64,000 nt of DNA from Actinoplanes sp. L3-i22 (GTDB lineage: Bacteria; Actinomycetota; Actinomycetes; Mycobacteriales; Micromonosporaceae). Where the stretch lies: assembly GCF_019704555.1 (NCBI RefSeq), contig NZ_AP024745.1, positions 9,556,501 through 9,620,500 on the forward strand, written 5' to 3'. The notes under the pieces were generated by a model. The model ran no database searches. It was given only the letters and a program-made list of their open reading frames with translations, and was not told where the DNA came from. Below, piece by piece: positions 1 to 8,379 of the stretch (positions are counted from its first letter, which is position 1; every line of letters starts with the position of its first letter). The position numbers were made by a program, and so were the translations under genes.

Positions 1-240
1 GGGTGCGGACCTGCCACGAGCTGCTCGGCCGTACCTTGATCTCGAACCAGCGGCACCTGCTGCACGCGCTGCGCGAGTTCGAAATCTGCAACGAACATCG
101 GCCACATCAAGGCACCGCCAACGCCCGAACACTCGCACCGCTGCCAGAACTGACCAAGGTTCCGGACCTGCTTGCCCGCCTGACCATCCACCGACCCGAC
201 CGCCTCGGCATTCCTCTACGAGTACCAACACGCCGCCTGA
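1..240 (+). pseudogene. C-terminal remnant of an rve-type IS transposase
   Basis: Only the last ~78 residues are in the window, and the 5' part lies to the left. The reading resembles the C-terminus of the intact transposase at 6420-7523 closely (CHELL..., LLHALREFE versus LLHALREYE, HRPH motif, RPDRLG versus RHDRLG). After codon RLG at about 206-210 the frame must shift to recover the expected ending AFLYEYQHAA followed by TGA at 238-240; relative to the intact copy, 2 nt are missing. The DNA after the stop (about 251-275) also resembles the DNA after the intact copy's stop, so this is probably the right end of a related, decayed element. Confidence 0.75.
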
Positions 241-280
241 GCTGCCCGGACGGCAATATCGTCAGGCACAGCGTTGTCGG

Positions 281-1516
281 TCAAGCATTCCCGTCTTTCC
301 CGGCTCGCCGCGTCCCTAGAACCGCAGCCGCCACCACCACCAGCGTGCACAGGAGGTACAGATTCCCCAGCAGCGTCCCGGGAATCCCCCGGCTTAGTTC
401 CCGGCCGTGGCCGATCGGCATCGCTAGCAGCCCCGCACCGCTGAACACTACGACCACGCCGGCGAACGTCAACGCCGACCCCCAGTGGTCACGCCCGTCC
501 CACGGGTGGCCCGCAAGCCGGCCGAGCAGGACCAGACACACGGGCGCCACCCAGACCCAATGGTGCGGCCAGGAGATCGGGCTGATCACCAGGCCGATCA
601 TGGCAGTCGACAGGATCGCCTCCAGCGGCCGGCCGGCGCTTTCGAACCGCCGGGCCAGCAGGATCGCCACGCCGAGGGAGAGTGCGACGAGCGCCAAACT
701 GATGACGAAGGTGTACGGCCACGCCGCGGTGAGCCGATTGAGCACCGCGTTCAGCGACTGGTTCGCGGCATACGATGTACCCCACCGTTCCGCACACATG
801 ATCGCCGAGGTCCAGTACTCCGCGGAATCCGCCGGCAGCGCCGCTGCACCAAACGCCTGCAGAAAAGCGAAGGCGGTCAGCAAGCGCACGGCGTCCGCGT
901 GACGCCCGGTCACCACCAGGTGCACGACGAAGATGAGTGGAGTCAACTTGATCGCGGCGGCCACGCCAGTTAGCAGCCCGCAGAACCGGGATCCGCGCAG
1001 ATTTAGCACGTCGACGACGACGAACGCCATGATGACAAGGTTCACCTGGCCGAAGGCAATGGTCTCCCAGACCGGCTGAAGCGCCAGGGCGAACAGCACC
1101 GAGCCGCAGACGATCCGTTTCCGGCCAGTCCACGCCGGGCGGACATGACCGATCGTCGCGCGCACCACGACGCCCAGCGCCAGCGTCGACAGTGTTCCCA
1201 TCAGCCCCCACGCGAGCTGTGGAGGAATCGCCGCCAGCGGCAGGAACCCGATGGAGGCAACCGGGGGATACGTGAACGGCAGCGGCGTCGCATCAAACGA
1301 GCCGTACAGCGGATGTCCGCGGGCAACCGCCTCCGCACCGGCCCGGTAGACGGCGCTGTCGATGCCCAACGGTTGCCGCTCGATCCACCGGGCCACCGCG
1401 ATGCCGACGACGACGCAGACGGAAACGACCGACACAACCGGCGGACGGAGGAGACCACGACCGTGCACCGGCTTGGTCACGAGAGCGGACGACACCCCAG
1501 TCCGTCGCCCGCTCAT
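281..1516 (-). CDS. GT87 (DUF2029) polyprenol-phosphate mannosyltransferase-like membrane protein
   Basis: 411 residues with about ten or more hydrophobic segments, the size and shape of actinobacterial GT87 enzymes (PimE and related alpha-1,2-mannosyltransferases) that use polyprenyl-phosphate-mannose outside the membrane. An Asp at about residue 53 in the first loop (GIDSAVYRAG) sits where the catalytic Asp of this family lies. The conserved ISPISWPHHWVW segment lies near residue 310. Its ATG overlaps the stop of the STAND protein gene (ATGA at 1513-1516), so the two are probably translated together. A membrane mannosyltransferase coupled to an NTPase of conflict-system type is unusual. Acceptor unknown. 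Confidence 0.8.
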   Translation of the reverse strand: MSGRRTGVSSALVTKPVHGRGLLRPPVVSVVSVCVVVGIAVARWIERQPLGIDSAVYRAGAEAVARGHPLYGSFDATPLPFTYPPVASIGFLPLAAIPPQLAWGLMGTLSTLALGVVVRATIGHVRPAWTGRKRIVCGSVLFALALQPVWETIAFGQVNLVIMAFVVVDVLNLRGSRFCGLLTGVAAAIKLTPLIFVVHLVVTGRHADAVRLLTAFAFLQAFGAAALPADSAEYWTSAIMCAERWGTSYAANQSLNAVLNRLTAAWPYTFVISLALVALSLGVAILLARRFESAGRPLEAILSTAMIGLVISPISWPHHWVWVAPVCLVLLGRLAGHPWDGRDHWGSALTFAGVVVVFSGAGLLAMPIGHGRELSRGIPGTLLGNLYLLCTLVVVAAAVLGTRRAGKDGNA

Positions 1517-4500
1517 TCGGTGCCAGCGCCGGTCAGGTGCCGGATGGCGGTCCGCACCCGGCCGACGTCAGGAGCGTCGATGCGCTCGTAGAGCACGAGT
1601 GCCTCTCGCCACCGCAGTGTCGCCTCGTCGATAAGGTCACTCGCCTGGGCGACCTGGCCGAGTCCCCACAATGCCGTCGCGCGCCCAAGGTCATCGCCGA
1701 TCTGGAGGTAGATGTCGCGGGCGCGTTCGAAACCATGCCGCGCGCCGGTGAGATCCCCGGAAACTCGATCGAGGTGGGCGATGCCCCGCATCGTGTCGGC
1801 GATGCCCCGCGGATCCCCCAGGGTGGTGTAGAGCGCCCAAGCGGCTCGGTAGTGCGTATCGGCGTCAGCGCCACGGCCGCAGGCGAACTCGGTGTCGGCA
1901 AGCCCCAGACGCGCATGGGCCTCGCCGAGCTGATTACCCAGCCGCAGGTACATGGCCAGTGCCGAGGAATAGTGCTGCTGGGCCGCGGGGAAGTCGCCCC
2001 GCATCCTCGCGACGTTGCCCATCCCGTGTGACGTGTTCGCCATCCCGAGCTGGTTGCCGATCTCGCGGTAAGCGTCGTATGCCGCCGCGTAATTTGCTGC
2101 CGCCGCCGCATGATCACCCTGAAGGTTGGCGAGATCGGCCAAGCCGCGCAAGGCACCCGCCACGCCGTCGCCGTGGCCTGTCGCCGCGTACATCTGCCGG
2201 GCCGACCGGTAGCGATCCCGGGCATCCCGGTAGCGCCCCGTCAGGCGGTCGATGTCTGCTAGGCATCGCACCGCGTCCGCGGCCCCGAGCCGATCACCGA
2301 TCCGCGTCGCCTCCTGGTAGGCCCGTTGGTACAGGTCGCGGCCTTGGACGTACCGCCCGGAACGCCGCGTATGGCCGCCGGCGATGAGACACATCTCGAC
2401 CGCGTCGGCGCCCGTCGCCACCGAGGCGAACGCTGCGATGTTTTCGCGCTCGGCGGCGAACCAGCGGCGGCCCTCCTTCGATGCGGAAAGCGTCACCCCA
2501 TACCGCGCGGCCGCCGCCAACTCGTCCTCGCCCAGGGCGAGGCCGTTCACCTGGTCCAGCGCGACGAGGCAGGTCCGGTAGAACCGAGCCAGCCGACTCT
2601 CCGCCGCGGACAGGTCCGCCGCAGAAAACGCCTCAGCGGCACGCTCGCGGGCGAACAGGCGAAGCAAATCGTGCAGGTGGTAGCGCGATTCGGGACCGAC
2701 GTCCGGATCAGCTTCGAGGAGGTGCTGGTCGGCCAGTTCGTGCAGCAGCCGACGGGCGGCACGCAGCGGTACGCCAGCCACGACCGCCATCGGGGCCGCA
2801 CTCACCGACGGGCCGGGATGCCAGCCCAATAGGTCGAACATCCTCGCGCGATCGGGCGGCAGCCGCCGCACGGAGACCGCGAAGGCGGCCCGTACACCGA
2901 GGTCCTCGGGACTCAACTCGGAGAGCCGCTCCGTCGCGTCGGCGAGGTCCTGCGCGATCTCGTGCACCATGGCGGTGGGATCGTTGCGTAGCCTGCCGAA
3001 CATGATCATGGCGGCGAGGGGGACGCCAGCGCAGGCCGCCACGATGGTGGCGAGGTCCTCTGTGGCTATCGCGCGATCGCCGATCGCCTCCCGGAAGAAC
3101 GCGGTCATCTCGTCCTCCGGCAGGAGACCGAGTTCGAACGGAACCGCGGCCGGAACGGCGACGAGCCGCCGCCGGCTGGTAATCAGGACGACACAACCCG
3201 CAGCCGCCGGCAGCAGCGGGATCACCTGCTCGGCGTCCAGGGCGTTGTCCAGTACGAGAATCGACCGGCGCCGTGCCATCACCGACCGCCAGCGGGCCAT
3301 GCGGGCCGCCTGCTCGGCCGGGATCGTCTCCGTCGGCTCACCGATGTCGCGGAGCAGCTGCTCGAGGGCCGCCTCCACGCGGATGGGTTCGACACCAGGG
3401 GTGTTGCCTTGCAGATCGAGAAAGAGCAGATGGTTGGGGTACCGGTCGGCGTGCGCCCGCGCCACCTCGATGGCGAAGGCCGTCTTGCCGATCCCCGCCA
3501 TACCGTGGATAACATGCACGGAACCGACCGGGCCGGACGGGTCATGACGCAGCACACGCGCGGCCATCGCCGCGAGTGCGTCCGCTCGGCCGACAAGCGG
3601 TTGTGCCTGGGCAGGCAGGCCGCCGGACCTCTCGTGGGCCTGGGCTGGGCCGGTGCCGCGCTCGCCGGGGTCCGACACTTCGAGGTGCATGTGGGCCGCT
3701 GCCAGCAGATCAGCGTGACCCGCGACCGATGCCGGCTCCTCCGAACGCCACAACCACTGTGCCGTGGTGCCGACCGCGCCGCCCGCCACTGCATCGCTCG
3801 TCATCCGGGCGATGATCCGGCGGAAGATCGCCTGCGACAGCTGCCCGGCTTCGACGCCCGCCCGACCGAATCCCGGAGGGTCGAGTTCGGTGATCCACCG
3901 TTGCAACGCGGAGCGCATGTCCTCCGCGGTGGCGATGGGGCGAAGGTCATGGCGGGTGAAGCCGTCCACCATTGCTCTGTGCAACTGCCTGGCGACGTCG
4001 CCGTCGAACCCGGCGGCCACCTCCGCGACCGCCTCGTCGAGTGCGGCGACGATGACCCCGCGGAAATGGGCCTCGTATTCGGGGTCGAGGCGCCAGGGCA
4101 ACGCTCCGCCGGAGGCACGCCCGATCACCTCGGACATGATCGCGGAGAGGAGCAGGTCGACGAGATCTATCGCGACCGCCAAGAGCTGCTCAACGTCGAC
4201 GCCGAGACCGGAGAGCAGCGGCAGCAGATCCTCTAGGCGAGCCACCCACACCGTGTGTTGCATCCATTGGTTCGCGCTGTTGTATCGGGACGAGAGAATC
4301 CCCGCGACCCGGTCGTTCGTCCGCAACCTGACCGGCGCGCCGCTCATACCGGGCAGGACCATCGGCGCGGTCGCCTGACCCAGGCGTACGTCGTCGCCGC
4401 GCAGCACCACTCCTTCCCACGTCCCGGGTGAATGGACGTAGCGGTATTCATACCGGTCGTGGAGCTGCGGTACGCCGGTGATCAGAATCGGGGTCTCCGG

Positions 4501-4788
4501 ACGAAGATCCTCGGACCTGACCAAGCCGGCGACCGATGCCGGCAGCGGATCTTGCCGGCGGAGGACCGCCACATCATGGAGGCGATCCAGGGCTTGCACC
4601 AACGCTGGGGACGGGCTGCCACCGGCCAGCGGGTCTACGGACACCTCGGCGCCGACGAAAGCCGCCTGCAGGGTCTCCAGCACATGGTGTGCGGTCACCA
4701 ACAACGCGGGTACGACCTGGAAGCATGTCCCCCGCGGCTGCCCGCCTGCATCGAGCAGCCGGCCCAGAAAGCCACTCGGCTCCGACAT
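1513..4788 (-). CDS. Trypsin-like protease / STAND (NB-ARC) NTPase / TPR protein
   Basis: Three-part signalling protein of about 1091 residues. Residues 1-185 are a trypsin-fold serine protease with an apparently complete triad: His35 (VTAHHVL), Asp72 (LHDVAVL), Ser149 (PGMSGAPV). Residues ~200-380 are helical. The NB-ARC/STAND core has Walker A at 429-436 (GMAGIGKT), Walker B at ~511-516 (LVLDNA), an ITSR sensor near 536 and a GxP motif GVPLA at 588-592, then a winged-helix part with HLHDLLRLF. About nine TPR-like repeats fill residues ~740-1080. Expected logic: the TPRs sense, the NTPase oligomerises, the protease executes. Start chosen at ATG 4788 because AAAGGTGG lies just before it; a GTG at 4824 overlaps the stop of the Trypco1-like gene and is the alternative. 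No signal peptide, so cytoplasmic. Confidence 0.88.
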   Translation of the reverse strand: MSEPSGFLGRLLDAGGQPRGTCFQVVPALLVTAHHVLETLQAAFVGAEVSVDPLAGGSPSPALVQALDRLHDVAVLRRQDPLPASVAGLVRSEDLRPETPILITGVPQLHDRYEYRYVHSPGTWEGVVLRGDDVRLGQATAPMVLPGMSGAPVRLRTNDRVAGILSSRYNSANQWMQHTVWVARLEDLLPLLSGLGVDVEQLLAVAIDLVDLLLSAIMSEVIGRASGGALPWRLDPEYEAHFRGVIVAALDEAVAEVAAGFDGDVARQLHRAMVDGFTRHDLRPIATAEDMRSALQRWITELDPPGFGRAGVEAGQLSQAIFRRIIARMTSDAVAGGAVGTTAQWLWRSEEPASVAGHADLLAAAHMHLEVSDPGERGTGPAQAHERSGGLPAQAQPLVGRADALAAMAARVLRHDPSGPVGSVHVIHGMAGIGKTAFAIEVARAHADRYPNHLLFLDLQGNTPGVEPIRVEAALEQLLRDIGEPTETIPAEQAARMARWRSVMARRRSILVLDNALDAEQVIPLLPAAAGCVVLITSRRRLVAVPAAVPFELGLLPEDEMTAFFREAIGDRAIATEDLATIVAACAGVPLAAMIMFGRLRNDPTAMVHEIAQDLADATERLSELSPEDLGVRAAFAVSVRRLPPDRARMFDLLGWHPGPSVSAAPMAVVAGVPLRAARRLLHELADQHLLEADPDVGPESRYHLHDLLRLFARERAAEAFSAADLSAAESRLARFYRTCLVALDQVNGLALGEDELAAAARYGVTLSASKEGRRWFAAERENIAAFASVATGADAVEMCLIAGGHTRRSGRYVQGRDLYQRAYQEATRIGDRLGAADAVRCLADIDRLTGRYRDARDRYRSARQMYAATGHGDGVAGALRGLADLANLQGDHAAAAANYAAAYDAYREIGNQLGMANTSHGMGNVARMRGDFPAAQQHYSSALAMYLRLGNQLGEAHARLGLADTEFACGRGADADTHYRAAWALYTTLGDPRGIADTMRGIAHLDRVSGDLTGARHGFERARDIYLQIGDDLGRATALWGLGQVAQASDLIDEATLRWREALVLYERIDAPDVGRVRTAIRHLTGAGTE

Positions 4789-4820
4789 CGATCCACCTTT
4801 CCCACCATGGCGGAGGGAAC

Positions 4821-5138
4821 TCACCCCGCGATCTCGTAGGTCAGCGATATCGCGAGCGTGGCACCGGCCTTGCCCTTGGTCACCAGGACGGTGCCCTCCA
4901 GCGACACGCTCAGGCCGAACTCCACCTTTACCTCCTTCGGGTGCTTCCCGGCCTCGATCAGGCGGCCGATCGTGCCGCCAACCGATTCCGCTATCCCCAT
5001 GACGGCCGCCTCGGCACGCTCGTACGCGTCCGTCACGCGCGACGTCGCCGACGTCGGCTCTGAGCCGACCACAGTGACCGGTGTGGCCTGCACCATCAGC
5101 TCCACACCCGCGAACGTCACCGGCACCAGAGTTGCCAC
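4821..5138 (-). CDS. Trypco1-like (trypsin-co-occurring domain 1) small protein
   Basis: About 105 residues, immediately upstream of the trypsin-STAND gene and probably co-transcribed (32 nt from its likely ATG, or a 4-nt overlap if the GTG start is used). The C-terminal pattern, KEVKVEFGLSVSLEG then a beta strand ending ATLAISLTYE, matches the Trypco1 family, small proteins found beside trypsin-NTPase conflict genes; an N-terminal beta part (VPVTFAGVELMVQA) is also family-like. GTG 5138 gives the expected domain length; TTG 5156 and further upstream codons remain possible, since no clear ribosome binding site is visible. It may be an adaptor or substrate of the protease; that role is inferred from the family, not shown. 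Confidence 0.7.
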   Translation of the reverse strand: MATLVPVTFAGVELMVQATPVTVVGSEPTSATSRVTDAYERAEAAVMGIAESVGGTIGRLIEAGKHPKEVKVEFGLSVSLEGTVLVTKGKAGATLAISLTYEIAG

Positions 5139-5151
5139 AACATCACTAATG

Positions 5152-5165
5152 GTCAATACGTTGAC
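5152..5165. promoter_or_regulatory. Inverted repeat upstream of the Trypco1-STAND operon
   Basis: GTCAA-TACG-TTGAC, a perfect 5-bp inverted repeat with a 4-nt centre, lies just before the likely operon start. It could be an operator or part of the promoter; there is no further support. Confidence 0.3.
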
Positions 5166-5206
5166 ACACCATGTCACGCAGTCGCATCGCCGAAACGGGC
5201 CGACAA

Positions 5207-5383
5207 CCGCGGCTCCCGCACGCGGTGGACCTTTGGCACCCCGGCGGGCCTTGCCGCAACGCACGGCTCAACCACACATGGGACGGTGCTATGGACCTCG
5301 ACGTCAGCCAGGACGGCGGCTATCTCGTCACCACCTGCGATGACGGCACCGCGGGGATTAGGGCGTGGTGTGACCACACTTGA
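5207..5383 (+). pseudogene. Possible WD40-repeat fragment
   Basis: A short reading includes AVDLWHPGG and, later, LDVSQDGGYLVTTCDDGTA, which looks like one and a half WD40 blades (LW..., then FSPDG-like and DDGT-like strands). It has no plausible start or remaining propeller and ends at TGA 5381-5383. WD40 proteins often accompany STAND and toxin genes, so this may be a scrap of a lost neighbour. The region around it, up to 5527, shows no other coding signal. Confidence 0.35.
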
Positions 5384-5527
5384 TGCGGCTTCCACACTAC
5401 GTCGGCCGCTACGGAAGCTCAGAACCAATGCGAAGCACCGGCAGCCGTCAAAACGGGCAGCATTCGACTCACGCGTTGCTTACCGTGCGAGACAATGATG
5501 TGCCAACGCCCTTTGCGAGAAGTGCCG

Positions 5528-6358
5528 ATGACGGCTCAGGATTCTGCGAGCAGCCGTGCGACGACCTCAGCAGCCAGGGAAAGCATGCCCGGCTCGATGG
5601 CGCCGCCCGCTGTCTCGCTGCCTAAGGGCGGCGGGGCGATCCGGGGAATCGGCGAGAAGTTCGGCGCCAATCCCGTCACCGGCACCGGTTCGATCGCTGT
5701 CCCCGTTGGGCTCAGTGCGGGCCGCTCCGGTTTCGGCCCCACCTTGTCCCTCGAGTACGACTCGGGCTCCGGCAACGGGATCTTCGGCCTGGGCTGGGGT
5801 CTGTCGCTGCAGTCGATCACGCGCCGTACCGACCGCGGCGTGCCGCGGTACGCGGAGGATGAACCCGACACGTTCATTCTCTCAGGCGCCGAAGACCTCG
5901 TAGAGGTGCGCGTCCCCGACGCGGACGGCTGGCGCCGGGATCCCACGCCCCGGCGGGAAGGCACGGCCTCCTATCTCGTCCGGCGATACCGTCCGCGGAT
6001 CGAAGGACAGTTCGCTCGGATCGAGCAATGGACGAACGTGGCGACCGGGGAATCGCATTGGCGGTCGATCACCCGCGACGACGTCACCTCGGTCTACGGC
6101 CGGGACGGGCGCAGCAGGATCGCCGACCCGAAAGATCCACGCCGCATCTTCAGCTGGCTGATCTGCGAGAGCTTCGACGATCGCGGCAACGCGATCAGCT
6201 ACGAGTACAAACCGGAGGACAGCGCCGGCGTGGATCTGGCGGCTCCGCACGAGGCCCGCCGAACGGATGCGAGCCGGGGCAGCAACCGTGCGGGTGCCGA
6301 AAACCTCGTCCACCCTGGTCACGCCCATCTCGATCGCCAACGCGCGGGCCTGAACTGA
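5528..6358 (+). pseudogene. Truncated SpvB / Tc-toxin B-subunit N-terminal domain
   Basis: From ATG 5528 (GAGAAG upstream) the first ~254 residues match the N-terminus of SpvB/TcB proteins: LPKGGGAIRGIGEKF, NPVTGTGSIAVPV, LEYDSGSGNGIFGLGW, a RRTDRGVPRY segment and, later, SYEYKPEDSAGVDL. Full TcB proteins exceed 1000 residues and form the cocoon that carries the toxin. Here family similarity stops near 6289, within a DASRGSNR motif, exactly where the insertion sequence begins; the last ~22 codons come from the IS end. The rest of the gene is missing, so no functional toxin can be made. An N-terminal fragment might still be translated. Confidence 0.8.
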
Positions 6359-7550
6359 AGGGTCGGTTTCGGCGACCGGACCTCGGTGATGCTCGACGCG
6401 CACTGTTCCGCGAGGATGATTGGTTGTGTTGCTGCGACTGGCATATCTCGGTGTGACCAACGCCCTCGCTCTGCTGCGGCTGTTGCCGATGAGCGACCGC
6501 GACAGGGACGCCGAAATCCTGGTCTTGCGGCACCAGATCATGGTCCTGGAACGGCACCTCGGCGGCGACCGGGTCCGGTTCCACTCGGCGGATCGGGCGT
6601 GGCTGGCCGCTTTGCTGCATCCGCTACCCCGACCGGTGCTGCACCAGCTGCGGCTGCTGGTACACCCGGACACGGTGTTGCGCTGGCACCGTGATCTGAT
6701 CGCCCGACGGCACGCCGCACGTTCCCGGCCCCGCCGGGCCGGTCGGCCACGAACGATCCGGTCGATCCGTGCGCTGGTGCTGCGTCTGGCCCGTGAGAAC
6801 AGCGGCTGGGGTTACCGGCGCATCCACGGCGAACTGCTCGTCCTCGGGGTCAAGGTCGCCGCGTCCACCGTGTGGGAGATCCTCCACGACGCCGGCGTCG
6901 ACCCGGCACCCGAGCGCACGAGCAGCACCTGGGCGACGTTTCTGAGTTCCCAAGCCCAGAGCCTGATCGCCGCGGACTTTTTCGAGACCGTGACGCTGAC
7001 CGGCGCCCGTCTGTACGTCCTCGCGGTGATCGAACACGCCACCCGCAGGGTCCGGATCCTCGGTGCCACCGCGCATCCGCACGCCGCGTGGGTCACGCAG
7101 GCGGCCCGGAACCTGGTCATGGACCTCGAGGACGCCGGCTGCCGAGTGAGGTACCTGATCCGCGATCGAGACGGCAAATACCCAGCTCTGTTCGACGCGA
7201 TCTTGGCCGACGCAGGTATCGAGGTCGTGCTCACCGGGGTAAGGATGCCTCGCATGAACTCGATCATGGAGCGGTGGATCCAGTCCGTCCGGCACGAACT
7301 GCTCGACCGGATTTTGATCTGGAATCAGGCGCATCTGCTGCACGCTCTGCGCGAGTACGAACGCCACCACAATCAGCACCGGCCACACCGGGGTATCGTG
7401 AACGCCCGGCCTCTGCGAGCACTACCCGACCCGATGACCGAGCGAGCCGACCTCGCGAGTCTGCGCGTCCACCGACATGATCGACTCGGCGGGCTCCTCC
7501 ACGAATACGAACATGCTGCGTGACCAGCACGGATGACATTATCGGCACTC
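6292..7550 (+). mobile_element. Insertion sequence with one rve/DDE transposase gene
   Basis: Boundaries are proposed from three observations. Family similarity of the left neighbour (SpvB) stops at ~6289, similarity of the right neighbour (integrase) starts at ~7551, and the two ends carry a weak inverted repeat (GGGTGCCGAAAACCTC at 6292-6307; GAGTGCCGATAATGTC on the minus strand at 7550-7535; 12 of 16 identical). The flanks are two different broken genes, so this is not a simple insertion: an IS-linked deletion or rearrangement has removed the parts between. No convincing target duplication is visible. Confidence 0.6.
6420..7523 (+). CDS. Integrase-core (rve) IS transposase
   Basis: A 367-residue single-ORF transposase. 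The N-terminal part (residues 20-170) is basic and HTH-like (VLRHQIMVLER, GWGYRRIHGELL). The RNase H-fold core carries the DDE residues Asp186 (AADFFE), Asp249 or Asp251 (RDRDGKY) and Glu284 (NSIMERW), followed by the HRPHRG motif typical of IS3/IS481-type proteins. No frameshift or stop is seen, so it may be active. The N-terminal start is uncertain (TTG 6420 or GTG shortly after). Its C-terminus is the closest relative of the remnant at 1-240. Confidence 0.88.
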   Translation: MVVLLRLAYLGVTNALALLRLLPMSDRDRDAEILVLRHQIMVLERHLGGDRVRFHSADRAWLAALLHPLPRPVLHQLRLLVHPDTVLRWHRDLIARRHAARSRPRRAGRPRTIRSIRALVLRLARENSGWGYRRIHGELLVLGVKVAASTVWEILHDAGVDPAPERTSSTWATFLSSQAQSLIAADFFETVTLTGARLYVLAVIEHATRRVRILGATAHPHAAWVTQAARNLVMDLEDAGCRVRYLIRDRDGKYPALFDAILADAGIEVVLTGVRMPRMNSIMERWIQSVRHELLDRILIWNQAHLLHALREYERHHNQHRPHRGIVNARPLRALPDPMTERADLASLRVHRHDRLGGLLHEYEHAA

Positions 7551-8107
7551 GCAACGTCGTCACGTTCGCCGGCTGCACCGCGGCCCGCATCGGCGAGGTG
7601 TCCGGCGTCCGCGCTGGTGACATCGATCGGAGGACGTGGACGTGGACCGTGCGGAGGCAAACCACACCCGGCCCGGGTGGCTTGATCGACAAGGGAACCA
7701 AGGGCAAACGCGCCCGCAAGGTCCCGATCATCGAAGAGGTCCGGCCGATGGTCATCGAGCGGCTGGACTCCGCGTCCAGTCCGGACACGCGGCTGTTCAC
7801 CGGCCCGCGGGGCGGACGGATCAGCACCGCGGTGCTGCGGGACGCCACTCACTGGGACGAGGTGGTTACCGCGATGGGGTACGAGCACCTGCGCCGGCAC
7901 GACCTGCGGCACACCGCCCTGACGTGGCTGGCCGGTGCCGGCGTCAAGGTGCACGTGCTGCGCGTGATCGCCGGGCACGGGTCGCTCAGCACCACACAGC
8001 GGTACCTGCACCCGGATCAGCGCTCGATCGATGAGGCGGGCGACGCACTCAGCGCCCACCTCAAGGCCCCGCGGTCCCCGGCCAGTCCCCGCCTCCGGGT
8101 CGTCTGA
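7551..8107 (+). pseudogene. Tyrosine recombinase (phage-type integrase), N-terminus lost
   Basis: About 185 residues of catalytic domain remain: ARIGEVSG (Arg I), LRRHDLRHTAL (His-x-x-Arg), IAGHGS (His) and TTQRYLH (Tyr nucleophile). The N-terminal SAM-like and core-binding domains, about half the protein, are absent because the IS lies directly upstream; an in-frame GTG at 7520 is inside the IS. The gene ends 148 bp from the 3' end of tRNA-Pro, the usual place for an integrase that uses a tRNA 3' end as attachment site. The element it served is probably immobile unless helped in trans. Confidence 0.8.
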
Positions 8108-8203
8108 TCAGGAGTCAATTGACCCCAAGATTGCCCCCGTGGTCCCCAAACGGTCCCCGAAAGCACCCAAGCTAGTAGGAATTTGAGGATCAAGCGAAAC
8201 ACA

Positions 8204-8249
8204 AAGAAGGCCGTTTACCAGGCATAATGCCAGGGTAAACGGCCTTCTT
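8204..8249 (-). terminator. Strong hairpin downstream of tRNA-Pro
   Basis: A perfect 16-bp inverted repeat (AAGAAGGCCGTTTACC at 8204-8219 and its complement at 8234-8249) with a loop that itself contains GGCATAATGCC. On the minus strand it starts 5 nt after the tRNA and is followed by TTTGTGTTT, as expected of an intrinsic terminator. Confidence 0.85.
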
Positions 8250-8254
8250 GATCG

Positions 8255-8328
<74 letters not shown>

Positions 8329-8379
8329 ATCCCGCCCCGAACCCCAGCCCGGCGCGACATCTCCTAGAGCTTACCAACC

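Noticed and set aside
4786..4824. GTG 4824 as start of the STAND protein (4-nt overlap with the gene before)
   Set aside because: Possible, but AAAGGTGG just before ATG 4788 is better and the extra 12 residues add nothing to the protease fold; kept as alternative.
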